Positions 1 through 6,297 of a stretch of 27,269 bases of DNA are shown in pieces. Numbering within the stretch: position 1 is the first letter of the stretch; every line of letters begins with the position of its first letter. The stretch comes from a virus. The position numbers were made by a program, and so were the translations under genes. The DNA lies in IMG/VR virus record IMGVR_UViG_3300047556_000015, positions 1 to 27,269 of that record. One strand, 5' to 3'. The notes under the pieces are model-generated. The model was not told the origin of the DNA and searched no databases. It saw nothing but the letters and a program-made list of their open reading frames with translations.

Positions 1-2
1 AT

Positions 3-260
3 AGAACGTACTGCTATGATTGTGCGTATTCTAACTGTAAAATGAAAGAATATTGCTACGACGTTTCCGACCCTTATTACGGAGAAGAAGAAGAGTTAAT
101 AGACAAAACTGCATATAACGCTCCGTATTGTGACTGTTTTAATAAATTTTTGATTGCACCTAAGCTAGCAAGAGCAAACTATTTTAATATTAATGAAAAT
201 ATTGAAATGCTAATGCCGACAGAGGCGCAAGAAAAGTGCAAGTGTTTTACAGCAAAATAG
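3..260 (+). CDS. Cys-rich small protein, 5' end outside window
   Basis: The open frame runs in from the left edge (frame starting at base 3) and ends at a TAG at 258-260. An ATG at 42 exists, but in-frame codons before it already read a Cys-rich stretch (RTYCYDCAYSNCK), so the true start lies outside the window. Cysteines occur as CYDC, then C at the NCK, then EYC, then a later CDC and CKC. This spacing suggests a small metal-binding protein, but no family is recognised. It is first in a plus-strand run of small accessory genes and ends 8 nt before the next start. Function unknown. Confidence 0.6.
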   Translation, partial: RTYCYDCAYSNCKMKEYCYDVSDPYYGEEEELIDKTAYNAPYCDCFNKFLIAPKLARANYFNINENIEMLMPTEAQEKCKCFTAK

Positions 261-268
261 ATACCGCA

Positions 269-538
269 ATGGCAAAGATTCACACAAACGATAAAGGGTT
301 CAAGGTTATCAGAACCGAGAGCCTATCCGAAACTATACTCCTTGGTGGTATTGCAATCTGTGATTACTGCAACAATTCGTCATATACCGGTTACTACATT
401 GCTGTACTCAATAGCTGGTACTGTGACGAGTGCTTCAACGATTGGTATAGCATAGCAACCTACTACAAAGAGGATGCTAGTACAGAGGAACGTAATTTTA
501 ACCATTACGCTCAAATTTTGGGCGTAGCAACAAATTAA
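269..538 (+). CDS. Small zinc-ribbon-like phage protein
   Basis: An 89-residue protein with two CxxC pairs: CDYC at about residues 31-34 and CDEC at about 53-56, separated by a segment containing GYYIAVLNSWYC. Two such pairs normally hold one zinc ion. The overall pattern (MAKIHTNDKGF start, then CDxC, then GYYIAVLN-WYC) matches a short conserved protein I associate with Bacteroidota phages and mobile elements, of unknown role. The ATG at 269 is preferred over one at 236, because the upstream one would overlap the previous gene and is not part of the conserved start. It sits 8 nt after the preceding stop and 4 nt before the next start, so it is cotranscribed. Confidence 0.7.
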   Translation: MAKIHTNDKGFKVIRTESLSETILLGGIAICDYCNNSSYTGYYIAVLNSWYCDECFNDWYSIATYYKEDASTEERNFNHYAQILGVATN

Positions 539-542
539 CACA

Positions 543-779
543 ATGGGCCAATTTGCAAAGCTATTCGACCTCGATGGAGGTGAGCAGGTTTTAGTAACCA
601 AGTCATACGATGAAGACGAAAAAACTTACAATGTCGCATTAGAGACAGAAGTAGGTGACATTCAATGCAGAATGTCGGCTAGATTCAATGATGAAGAAAA
701 GGCATACGACTGTTTTAAAAACATCAATGCAGAGTACGCTACTTCGTTCCGTGCTGATATGGAGGCTCAATTCAGTTAA
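543..779 (+). CDS. Small acidic protein, unknown function
   Basis: A 78-residue protein rich in Asp, Glu, Lys and aromatic residues, with no membrane segment, signal peptide or Cys pair. The N-terminus (MGQFAKLFDLDGGEQVLVTK) reads like a beta-strand-rich small domain, followed by an amphipathic helix containing EEKAYDCFKNIN. I do not recognise the family. It starts 4 nt after the zinc-ribbon gene and is followed by a 44-nt gap, so it is probably part of the same leftmost plus-strand operon. Confidence 0.6.
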   Translation: MGQFAKLFDLDGGEQVLVTKSYDEDEKTYNVALETEVGDIQCRMSARFNDEEKAYDCFKNINAEYATSFRADMEAQFS

Positions 780-823
780 CTAACCCCACAGCTGCGGTAT
801 CGGCTCGACGGCCAAATAAAGCG

Positions 824-1165
824 ATGAAAACAGGCGTAGAACTTATAGAAGAGGAAAGAAAAAGGCAGATAGAAGTTGAAGGATGGAGTATAGATCACGA
901 TGCTAAACATGATCGCAATGAGCTTAGCCTTGCAGCTGCATGCTATGCATTACCACAATTCCAGAGAAATCAATTTAGCTTTGTATATAAGTTTGGAGTT
1001 GGAAAACATATCTGGTTACCTACCTTGTGGCCTTTTAGTTCTAAGTTTTGGAAACCAACACCAAACGACCGTATTAAGGAATTGCAAAAGGCAGGTGCTC
1101 TAATCGCTGCTGAAATAGACAGATTACAACAGATTAAAAACGAAACAACCGATGAAAGCAATTGA
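824..1165 (+). CDS. Conserved phage protein with ERxRQxxxEGW...HD motif
   Basis: A 113-residue soluble protein. The N-terminus carries EERKRQIEVEGW (residues 10-21), then DHDAKHD (24-30) and NELSLAAACYALP (32-44). The C-terminal half has LWPFSSKFWKPTPNDRIKEL (68-87) and KAGALIAAEIDRL (89-101). This combination (E-R-x-R-Q, EGW, HD pair, A-A-x-x-Y-A, W-P, W-x-P, KAGALI-AEI-RL) is a small, widely shared phage family, usually left as hypothetical. The helical layout and conserved acids and His recall metal-dependent nucleotide hydrolases of the MazG/dUTPase-2 kind, but that is only inference. The last codons overlap the next gene by 14 nt. Confidence 0.65.
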   Translation: MKTGVELIEEERKRQIEVEGWSIDHDAKHDRNELSLAAACYALPQFQRNQFSFVYKFGVGKHIWLPTLWPFSSKFWKPTPNDRIKELQKAGALIAAEIDRLQQIKNETTDESN

Positions 1166-1460
1166 ATTCGATGAAGTTAACATCAGAATCGCGGAACACC
1201 AAGAAGAGTACGAAACGCTTCCTGTTCACATTGACTTGAATGACAGTGCAACACCTACCACCATGTGCTTTGAATTGGACGAGGAAGAGCGCAAGCAGGT
1301 AGCTGAAACAGGGCAAATATGGATTACAGTATTAACGTTCGGGCAACCGTTTCACCCAATAAGCATGAGCGTTATTAAGCCAGAAATGCAACCACAGCCC
1401 AACGCTTTCAAGTCGGGTGTAAATGGAAGGAGGTATAGCGATGAAACCAAAAAAGATTAA
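1152..1460 (+). CDS. Hypothetical phage protein
   Basis: A 102-residue protein of unknown function. It starts inside the end of the previous gene (14-nt overlap) and its end overlaps the next gene by 20 nt, an arrangement typical of translationally coupled phage genes. The middle part contains VHIDLNDSATPTTMCFELDE and then WITVLTFGQPFHPISMSV, consistent with a small beta-rich fold. The C-terminal 20 residues are polar and probably flexible; their codons also carry the Shine-Dalgarno sequence of the next gene. No family is recognised. Confidence 0.55.
   Translation: MKAIEFDEVNIRIAEHQEEYETLPVHIDLNDSATPTTMCFELDEEERKQVAETGQIWITVLTFGQPFHPISMSVIKPEMQPQPNAFKSGVNGRRYSDETKKD
1434..1440 (+). promoter_or_regulatory. 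Spacer after a perfect Shine-Dalgarno (GGAAGGAGG at 1425-1433)
   Basis: GGAAGGAGG at 1425-1433 lies 7 nt before the ATG at 1441. It decides the start of the following gene, because the alternative ATG at 1423 sits within this ribosome-binding sequence itself. Such strong sites are uncommon in Bacteroidota, where most genes in this window start without one. Confidence 0.55.
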
Positions 1461-2019
1461 GCGTTATAGGATGCCTGTAAGCAGGAGGTTTCCTGTTAAG
1501 CATCCGAGAGCAGGAGAGGAAACGTATTTTGTGCCTAAAATAAAAGTTGCTATAGGACGTGATTTTGAAATATGCTCCGTTTGCTTCATAAAAGGTGGCA
1601 CATCTGATATGTGTAAAAATTGCTTCGTAACAAATGGTCAATTATGGGCAAAAATCCACACCATCCGCTCCAACTACGAACTTTGGGCTAAGCGTATGGC
1701 AGAGGTGCAAAGAGGCGATGCAGTTATTGAGCTATTCTATTGGTCTGACAAGCCTTATCGTTCAAAGCAGGTAGTTTTCGCCACTATCGATAAGGATAGC
1801 GGTTGTGGGGTTCAGTCATTCCGCATTGCAGAATGGGAGGATGAAGAAGGAGAAGAGAGGGCTGGTTACTGCATTGATGATAGGCTAAAACCGTCATTTA
1901 GATTGTGGGAACTAGCCAAAAACGATGGCCTTTTACTAGACGACTTTAAGGCATGGTTCAATGGTGCAGACTTGAGTAAGCCGATGGCTATTATTCACTT
2001 TACAAGTTTTCGCTACTAG
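1441..2019 (+). CDS. Conserved Bacteroidota phage protein (HPRAGE...KIHTIRSNYELW) with internal CxxC pairs
   Basis: A 192-residue protein starting at the ATG behind a perfect Shine-Dalgarno. The N-terminus has MPVSRRFPVKHPRAGEETYF, the middle KIHTIRSNYELWAKRM and then FYWSDKPYRSKQVVFATI. I associate these three blocks with a conserved Bacteroidota phage and mobile-element protein of unknown function; the HTIR-W-K-R core and the later GKPYRSKQ-type strand resemble a small RNA- or nucleotide-binding beta-barrel of the ASCH/PUA kind, which is inference only. Between blocks one and two there are two pairs, CSVC and CKNC, at about residues 44-61, which look like an inserted zinc knuckle. An acidic EWEDEEGEE stretch follows. 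It is the largest gene of the left plus-strand group. Confidence 0.6.
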   Translation: MKPKKIKRYRMPVSRRFPVKHPRAGEETYFVPKIKVAIGRDFEICSVCFIKGGTSDMCKNCFVTNGQLWAKIHTIRSNYELWAKRMAEVQRGDAVIELFYWSDKPYRSKQVVFATIDKDSGCGVQSFRIAEWEDEEGEERAGYCIDDRLKPSFRLWELAKNDGLLLDDFKAWFNGADLSKPMAIIHFTSFRY

Positions 2020-2025
2020 CATCGC

Positions 2026-2056
2026 TTGAAGTAACCAACACAATAGTTTAACTTTG
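2026..2056 (+). promoter_or_regulatory. Bacteroidota-type promoter
   Basis: TTG at 2026-2028 and TAACTTTG at 2049-2056 are separated by exactly 20 nt. This fits the Bacteroidota sigma consensus (TTG or TTTG, 19-21 nt, TAnnTTTG). It lies in the 56-nt gap before the gene at 2076 and would start transcription near 2063. Confidence 0.6.
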
Positions 2057-2075
2057 CCATTTAAAACGCTTAACT

Positions 2076-2294
2076 ATGGACTACTCCAACCTTGACAAAA
2101 AGACCTTCCTAGAATTTACAGACGATAGTAAGGTTATCGAGCAGATAATAGGTGATACCAGCAAGGACGAATTCAAGAAGGGGCTTTCAGAGTATGGCCG
2201 ATACATTACCTTCCTAGAGTTTGCCGAGATAACTAAAAACAACGACCTGTCCGAAGAGGTGCAGAAGCAGCTCGGACACGTGGAAAACGAATAA
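2076..2294 (+). CDS. Small acidic helical protein, unknown
   Basis: A 72-residue, highly charged and mostly helical protein with no Cys, signal or membrane segment. It appears to have its own promoter just upstream (TTG/TAACTTTG) and ends directly at the convergent terminator at 2294-2326, so it may be expressed independently of the genes before it. The pattern FLEFTDDSKV and later FLEFAEITKN gives two similar F-L-E-F blocks. Small acidic phage proteins of this kind often bind a host protein, but nothing in the sequence shows the target. Family not recognised. Confidence 0.6.
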   Translation: MDYSNLDKKTFLEFTDDSKVIEQIIGDTSKDEFKKGLSEYGRYITFLEFAEITKNNDLSEEVQKQLGHVENE

Positions 2295-2326
2295 AAAAAG
2301 GGGGCTTTGCAGCTCCCTTATTTTTT
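2294..2326. terminator. Bidirectional intrinsic terminator between convergent operons
   Basis: The arms GGGGGCT (2300-2306) and AGCTCCC (2311-2317) pair across the loop TTGC, with one G-T wobble. On the plus strand the arm is followed by TTATTTTTT; on the minus strand the other arm is followed by a T-run from the AAAAAAA at 2293-2299. It can stop transcription from both sides. The stop codon of the minor head gene (2318-2320) lies within its 3' flank. Confidence 0.8.
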
Positions 2327-4234
2327 CATGATCTCACGAGAAACGATCTCTTCAAACTGTGTGGTAGTGTGCCAGCTGCAACGCTTAATCAGCAGCTTGA
2401 TATCGTTCTTACCAATTACCTTACCCTCTGCATTTCGGGGCTTCTGAGAGAAGATAGCATCAACCAAGCCATCAATCTGACTGGTGTAAGGCTTGTTGAA
2501 TAGGTGGTCTTTCACCGTATTTATCGCCCTATCCCTGTCAACTCCCAGCACGTCAATCAGCTTATCGTAGTTGCATACCATCTGGTTATAGCCTGTGGAT
2601 GCACGAGACACCATAAACTCGGGGAATGGCACCTTATCAGCCCCCATAGCCTTATAGAATTCGGGTAGCGTTTTACGTGCTACTAGCTCATTCGCTAGCT
2701 CCATGTTGGACCTTTGCAGAGCGGTTGAAGCCCACGAAGAGGTTCTGTTCCTGCAGTGGGTGATCTCGTGCCAGTAGGTAGCCAATGCATCAGCCTCTTC
2801 AAAGGTGATATCCTGCTTATTCGCAAGCTTACCAAGTGCCCTAATGGTGTTATCCATCCTGTCACGCTTCAACCATATAGTGCCGTTCCTGTTGGTTGAG
2901 CCATTTATGCTGTTTCTACGCTCGATTTCAAGCCTTGTAAAATCCTTGTAGAACCAATCCTTACCGACCTCGTTGGTTCGGTTAATCACGTCGTCAATAG
3001 TCTTGATTGACACCTGTGGTGCTGGTGTTGGTTCTGGCTTAGGCTCTGCTTTTGGTGTAGGAGTAGGTGTAGGAGTAGGAGTTGCTACCTTTGGAGCTTT
3101 GTATATCGGCTTGGTAGAATCGAGCTTTAAACCTCCCGAAATGGTACCGCCCTTGAAGTTGTCACGAATGAAGTATGGCTGCGACCTCCAATTCATCGAG
3201 CGTTGGGTGTTCGTGCTAATCCACTCCTTGAAGCCGTTAGGCACGTCCGTAACCGCATTTCGAGAAACGAACTGCTTGTACTCCGTGCCGTTAATTGCAG
3301 ACTTTAGCTCGTTCAGCTCGTCGGCGTCGAACTCGTCCATATCCATTAATATTGGAACAACGAAACAACGGCATTGCGGATGCCAACCCACGAACTTGAA
3401 GCTCTTAGGGTACTTTCCTTTTAAGTCGTCGCAAACATCAACAAAAGGCACTCCGTTAAGGGTATGATTGTTCGATAGCTTTACCTCAAACCCAACCACG
3501 AAGTCTAGGCTTTCCCATCGTAGCTGATCGCTCGTTCTATAAGCCATGTTGATTTCGGAGCGAGTAAGGCGTAGAGCGTTCTTGTGGCTACTCCTATACT
3601 TACCTTGACCAGGATGGAATGCCTTAGCGTTTTTGGATAGCACTAGATTACCATGCTTATCCCTAACCCTGCGAAATAGTTTATCGGGGTCAACAAGGTA
3701 CTGCTTGAGGTCTCTCGATAGCTCTTGTGCTGAACGTCCATCGCCAATTCCAATATCTAAACTTAGCTCCATCTGCTTCTTGAACTGGTCCGTATAGTTC
3801 CATATCTTCTTTGATACGTCCAAGCCGTTTTCCTTACGCTTTTGAAACTCTTTAAGAGCGTCCAAATTGCGCTCTTGGAACTTCTCCAACGTTTTCTTTG
3901 GTAGGGCCGAGGTGTTGAGTATATGGGCTATAAAAGCATCGTTCTTAGCGCAAGCTGCAAGCCATTGCTTCTCCGTACCCTTCACGATAACAGATTGCAT
4001 ACCGTTAGCCATCTTGCCTACTATCTCGTTCGCCTTTTTGTTTGCACCAGGATAGTCGGCAAACGAAAAAGGCTTATTCGGGCCAATGCTTAAGCCTGTA
4101 CCCATACGTGCGAAGTCGTCCACCGCTGCCATGTAGATAGCATCAACAGCCTGTACGTATGCTTCTGTGTTCCGGTAAGCAGCAGCATCGAAGCCTTGTA
4201 TCGAAAAGCCCTGCTTGGTTAGCTTCTTAGCCAT
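2318..4234 (-). CDS. MuF-type minor head protein fused to a zincin-like C-terminal domain
   Basis: A 638-residue protein. Residues about 1-330 form a phage Mu F / SPP1 gp7-like head morphogenesis domain: TRSEINMAYRTSDQ (224-237) and the diagnostic GWHPQCRC (283-290). This component sits with the portal inside the capsid. A low-complexity linker rich in Thr-Pro and Lys-Pro (384-407) follows. The C-terminal domain (about 410-638) contains HEITH (489-493), a zinc-protease type HExxH motif, followed by MELANELVARKTLPEFY (511-527), whose Glu residues could be a third metal ligand. MuF proteins with variable C-terminal enzyme domains are known as phage-carried polymorphic effectors; here the domain could be a toxin, an ejected protease or a head-maturation protease. 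It is the last gene of the minus-strand train, 35 nt after a Cys-rich gene, and no immunity gene follows before the terminator. Confidence 0.85.
   Translation of the reverse strand: MAKKLTKQGFSIQGFDAAAYRNTEAYVQAVDAIYMAAVDDFARMGTGLSIGPNKPFSFADYPGANKKANEIVGKMANGMQSVIVKGTEKQWLAACAKNDAFIAHILNTSALPKKTLEKFQERNLDALKEFQKRKENGLDVSKKIWNYTDQFKKQMELSLDIGIGDGRSAQELSRDLKQYLVDPDKLFRRVRDKHGNLVLSKNAKAFHPGQGKYRSSHKNALRLTRSEINMAYRTSDQLRWESLDFVVGFEVKLSNNHTLNGVPFVDVCDDLKGKYPKSFKFVGWHPQCRCFVVPILMDMDEFDADELNELKSAINGTEYKQFVSRNAVTDVPNGFKEWISTNTQRSMNWRSQPYFIRDNFKGGTISGGLKLDSTKPIYKAPKVATPTPTPTPTPKAEPKPEPTPAPQVSIKTIDDVINRTNEVGKDWFYKDFTRLEIERRNSINGSTNRNGTIWLKRDRMDNTIRALGKLANKQDITFEEADALATYWHEITHCRNRTSSWASTALQRSNMELANELVARKTLPEFYKAMGADKVPFPEFMVSRASTGYNQMVCNYDKLIDVLGVDRDRAINTVKDHLFNKPYTSQIDGLVDAIFSQKPRNAEGKVIGKNDIKLLIKRCSWHTTTQFEEIVSREIMKK
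3054..3083 (+). repeat. 12-bp tandem repeat encoding the Thr-Pro linker
   Basis: The unit GGTGTAGGAGTA is present twice in a row (3054-3077) and continues as a partial third copy. On the coding (minus) strand it makes the alternating Thr-Pro linker between the MuF domain and the zincin-like domain. Slippage here would change the linker length without shifting the frame. Confidence 0.75.
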
Positions 4235-4269
4235 TTATTCAGCTTTGTTGGGTTGGGTAATGAGGTTGG

Positions 4270-4461
4270 CTAAGCCTTTCTAGCTTGGTAGAATCGGCAC
4301 TCCTTTAGCCAGCATCCTACCTTGTAGCCTTTGGGGTTTCGCTCCTTGTTAAAGCAGTCTAGGAGGTGATTAACCACCTCCTTACCGCCAAACTTGCACA
4401 TCTTGCAGTCCACCTCTTCGGGCTTCTGCTCCTGTCTGTTAGTTGGTTGCTGTCGTGCCAT
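4270..4461 (-). CDS. Small Cys-rich protein between portal and MuF genes
   Basis: A 63-residue basic protein with five cysteines (19, 22, 36, 50 and 55) in a CxxC...C...CxxxxC layout, suggesting a compact zinc-binding module. The ATG at 4461 is chosen because the longer form would begin with TTG at 4470. This ATG shares one base with the stop of the 23-codon gene before it (TAATG), indicating coupled translation. It lies between portal-side genes and the MuF gene, so it is probably a late protein, but no structural role can be read from the sequence. Confidence 0.6.
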   Translation of the reverse strand: MARQQPTNRQEQKPEEVDCKMCKFGGKEVVNHLLDCFNKERNPKGYKVGCWLKECRFYQARKA

Positions 4462-4532
4462 TAGAGCCAATGGATTACGCTAATTGGTTGCCCTGCCATA
4501 TCCACTCCGATTGTGTATTCTACTTTATCCAT
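4461..4532 (-). CDS. 23-residue small ORF coupled to the Cys-rich gene
   Basis: A very short reading frame (begins MDKVEYTIGVDMAG, ends VIHWL). It starts 10 nt after the stop of the small helical protein gene and ends in TAATG, sharing one base with the start of the Cys-rich gene. It fills an otherwise empty gap in a tightly packed late operon, which is the main argument that it is translated. It could be a small structural peptide or a leader that sets translation of the next gene. No family recognised. Confidence 0.4.
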   Translation of the reverse strand: MDKVEYTIGVDMAGQPISVIHWL

Positions 4533-4542
4533 GATGCTTGTT

Positions 4543-4725
4543 TTAGGGTATTATTTCGTCTGCTGCATCGATTAGGCTATCGCCCACTGATTCCATCAGC
4601 TTCTCGGTTGCTTTAGGCTCGTTGCCTGTAGCTATCGTAATGATATCGCTACCTACTGCTAGTGGAGCAGCAGCCACTTTGACCGCTGCACTTGCCACAT
4701 CTCCAATAAATCCAAATAATCCCAT
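4543..4725 (-). CDS. Small hydrophobic/amphipathic protein downstream of portal
   Basis: A 60-residue protein that begins MGLFGFIGDVASAAVKVAAA and continues with an Ala/Val-rich amphipathic segment, then a charged helix with EKLMESVGDSLIDAADEI. Starting at 4725 leaves a 4-nt gap after the portal stop; a longer in-frame reading would overlap portal. Small proteins with an MGLF-G-Ala-rich start occur near head genes in several phages and may be membrane-active or bind the portal, but this is not shown here. Function unknown. Confidence 0.55.
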   Translation of the reverse strand: MGLFGFIGDVASAAVKVAAAPLAVGSDIITIATGNEPKATEKLMESVGDSLIDAADEIIP

Positions 4726-4729
4726 ATTC

Positions 4730-6262
4730 TTAGTTGGTTGGTTCGTTAAAAGTGAATGAGTTAGCAGCTGATTGCTCGCTTTGGTACTGCTCATAGTCTG
4801 CATCTGGATCGCTTGTTAGCCCTGCCTTTTGGAATGAAGCCTTTTGTGACATTACCGCGTTACCTCCGTTTGCATCGCTCCAAATCTTTAGCTCGGCTGC
4901 TTCATCCTTAACCATGTAAGGGGTAATAACAGGCTCTACCATGAGGTTATCAGCATCGGTAGCAAGGGAGGTATTAAACTTACCTATGAACGCCTTAACC
5001 ACGTTCAAACGCCTTTGTAGGTACTCATCGAACACCTCTTGATGGTCGGCTACCTTTAAGTGAGCATCTAGGAATAAAAGCTTGAGCGCAACGCCCGAGA
5101 TATTGCCAATACCCTTAACCGCATCAAAGCTGATATCGGGGGTTTGGGTGAGTGTATAGATCATTCGGAGTAGCGTTTCAATCTCTAGCTTCACGCTCTC
5201 GGGTGCATGATCCCAAGCTAGGTAGGAAGCCTTTGAACCAGGTTCCCCCTGCAGTACGCCTCCCGATTCGCCCTTCTTGGCAAATCCAAGTATCTTACCC
5301 TCGATGAATATCTTAGGTGCAGCGTGGTAGTCGTTGGTGTCGGAGAAGTTCGACATCAGCTTCTCAAGTCGGTCGATTAGGTTCTGCACGTCAGCCCACT
5401 CTACTTGAGGTTGACATCCGTAAATGATTGGGATTTTACCCAGCGTGTTAGCGATGGGATAGCCATCTACCAGCCTCATTTCGTTAGACACGTTCCACAG
5501 GTAGTGCATGGTGTCGGTGTACGTCTCGAAGTAGGTGCTTACCTTGCCGTCCTTATCGGTTACGGAGTACTCACGAGAAAACGCCACCATGTCGCCTGTC
5601 TCATCGAAGTAGGGATATAGCTTGTCGCCATTGAGCGGTGATAGGATGGCACTGCGAAGCTTGAAAGCACTCTTGAAGCCGTAGTTCATGTGGTACTTGT
5701 TACCAATGAGGTTGCTCACCGCATCGCTGATTTTGCTTAGTAGGCCGTTGCCTGTTTTAGTCTTATTCACAGGAACAGGGTACCAAAGCTCGGCTACCTC
5801 GGTGCTGCTCATGATATGCCTTGCTACACGCCTGTTGAACGACTTCTCCTTGTTGTCGTACATGATCTTGGAAATACCCTTAAGCACCGCCTTTTCATTG
5901 TCGTTTTCTGGGCTTGCGCTTAGGGTTATAGGATTGCCAAACAGGAAGCTAACAGCCCTGTTGACTATCAGCTTTTGAATCGCCAATCCCACACGTGCAA
6001 CAGGCTCGATGCGAGTATTAGCATCAGTACCCGAATCGGTTCCGCTCGGCTTCTGGTATTCGGGGTCGTCCTTGTCGATCTTAACCTTCTTGTCCTTGCG
6101 CTTCTCCTTATCGAACACGTCATGCTTTAGGGGGTCTAGCTGATTCCTGTAGCTCGATATGTCGGGCTGTGGCTGCAACCTGCGAGACCTTAGCTCGTCG
6201 ATGGCTGTCTTTACGTCTATGGGATTGCCCTGCTCAACCTTAAGAATTTCTTCAATTTTCAT
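4730..6262 (-). CDS. Portal protein, SPP1 gp6-like
   Basis: A 510-residue protein of the usual size for SPP1-type portals. The portal forms the dodecameric ring at one capsid vertex through which terminase pumps DNA. Recognisable parts are an RIEPVARVGLAIQKLIVNRA segment followed by SFLFGNPITL, an early block typical of this family, and the later clip/stem region with TQTPDISFDAVKGIGNISG and ALKLLFLDAHLKV. An acidic/Lys-rich stretch near residues 50-75 is probably surface exposed. The ATG at 6262 is preferred over an upstream GTG at 6289 that would run through an operator-like palindrome. It directly follows the large terminase (35-nt gap) and precedes the MuF gene, the usual packaging order. 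Confidence 0.85.
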   Translation of the reverse strand: MKIEEILKVEQGNPIDVKTAIDELRSRRLQPQPDISSYRNQLDPLKHDVFDKEKRKDKKVKIDKDDPEYQKPSGTDSGTDANTRIEPVARVGLAIQKLIVNRAVSFLFGNPITLSASPENDNEKAVLKGISKIMYDNKEKSFNRRVARHIMSSTEVAELWYPVPVNKTKTGNGLLSKISDAVSNLIGNKYHMNYGFKSAFKLRSAILSPLNGDKLYPYFDETGDMVAFSREYSVTDKDGKVSTYFETYTDTMHYLWNVSNEMRLVDGYPIANTLGKIPIIYGCQPQVEWADVQNLIDRLEKLMSNFSDTNDYHAAPKIFIEGKILGFAKKGESGGVLQGEPGSKASYLAWDHAPESVKLEIETLLRMIYTLTQTPDISFDAVKGIGNISGVALKLLFLDAHLKVADHQEVFDEYLQRRLNVVKAFIGKFNTSLATDADNLMVEPVITPYMVKDEAAELKIWSDANGGNAVMSQKASFQKAGLTSDPDADYEQYQSEQSAANSFTFNEPTN

Positions 6263-6272
6263 TGTTTTGACT

Positions 6273-6287
6273 GTATTAGTGTGATAC
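6273..6287 (-). promoter_or_regulatory. Operator-like 15-bp near-palindrome, copy 1
   Basis: Read on the minus strand this is GTATCACACTAATAC. It shares the fixed half GTATCAC with three other sites (11302-11316, 15148-15162, 17686-17700), all in the same orientation relative to transcription. It lies between the terminase stop (6298) and the portal start, 10 nt before the ATG. It may bind a phage regulator or affect portal translation. Confidence 0.6.
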
Positions 6288-6297
6288 ACTTATGTTG

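Noticed and set aside
2149-2160. GGTGATACC as a fifth operator copy
   Set aside because: Only one half matches; the other half does not fit GTATCACNNTRATAC, and it lies within a plus-strand gene.
2973-3467. Plus-strand open frame with Gly-Val repeats
   Set aside because: It is the antisense shadow of the Thr-Pro linker and MuF coding region; the repeats come from the 12-bp tandem unit.
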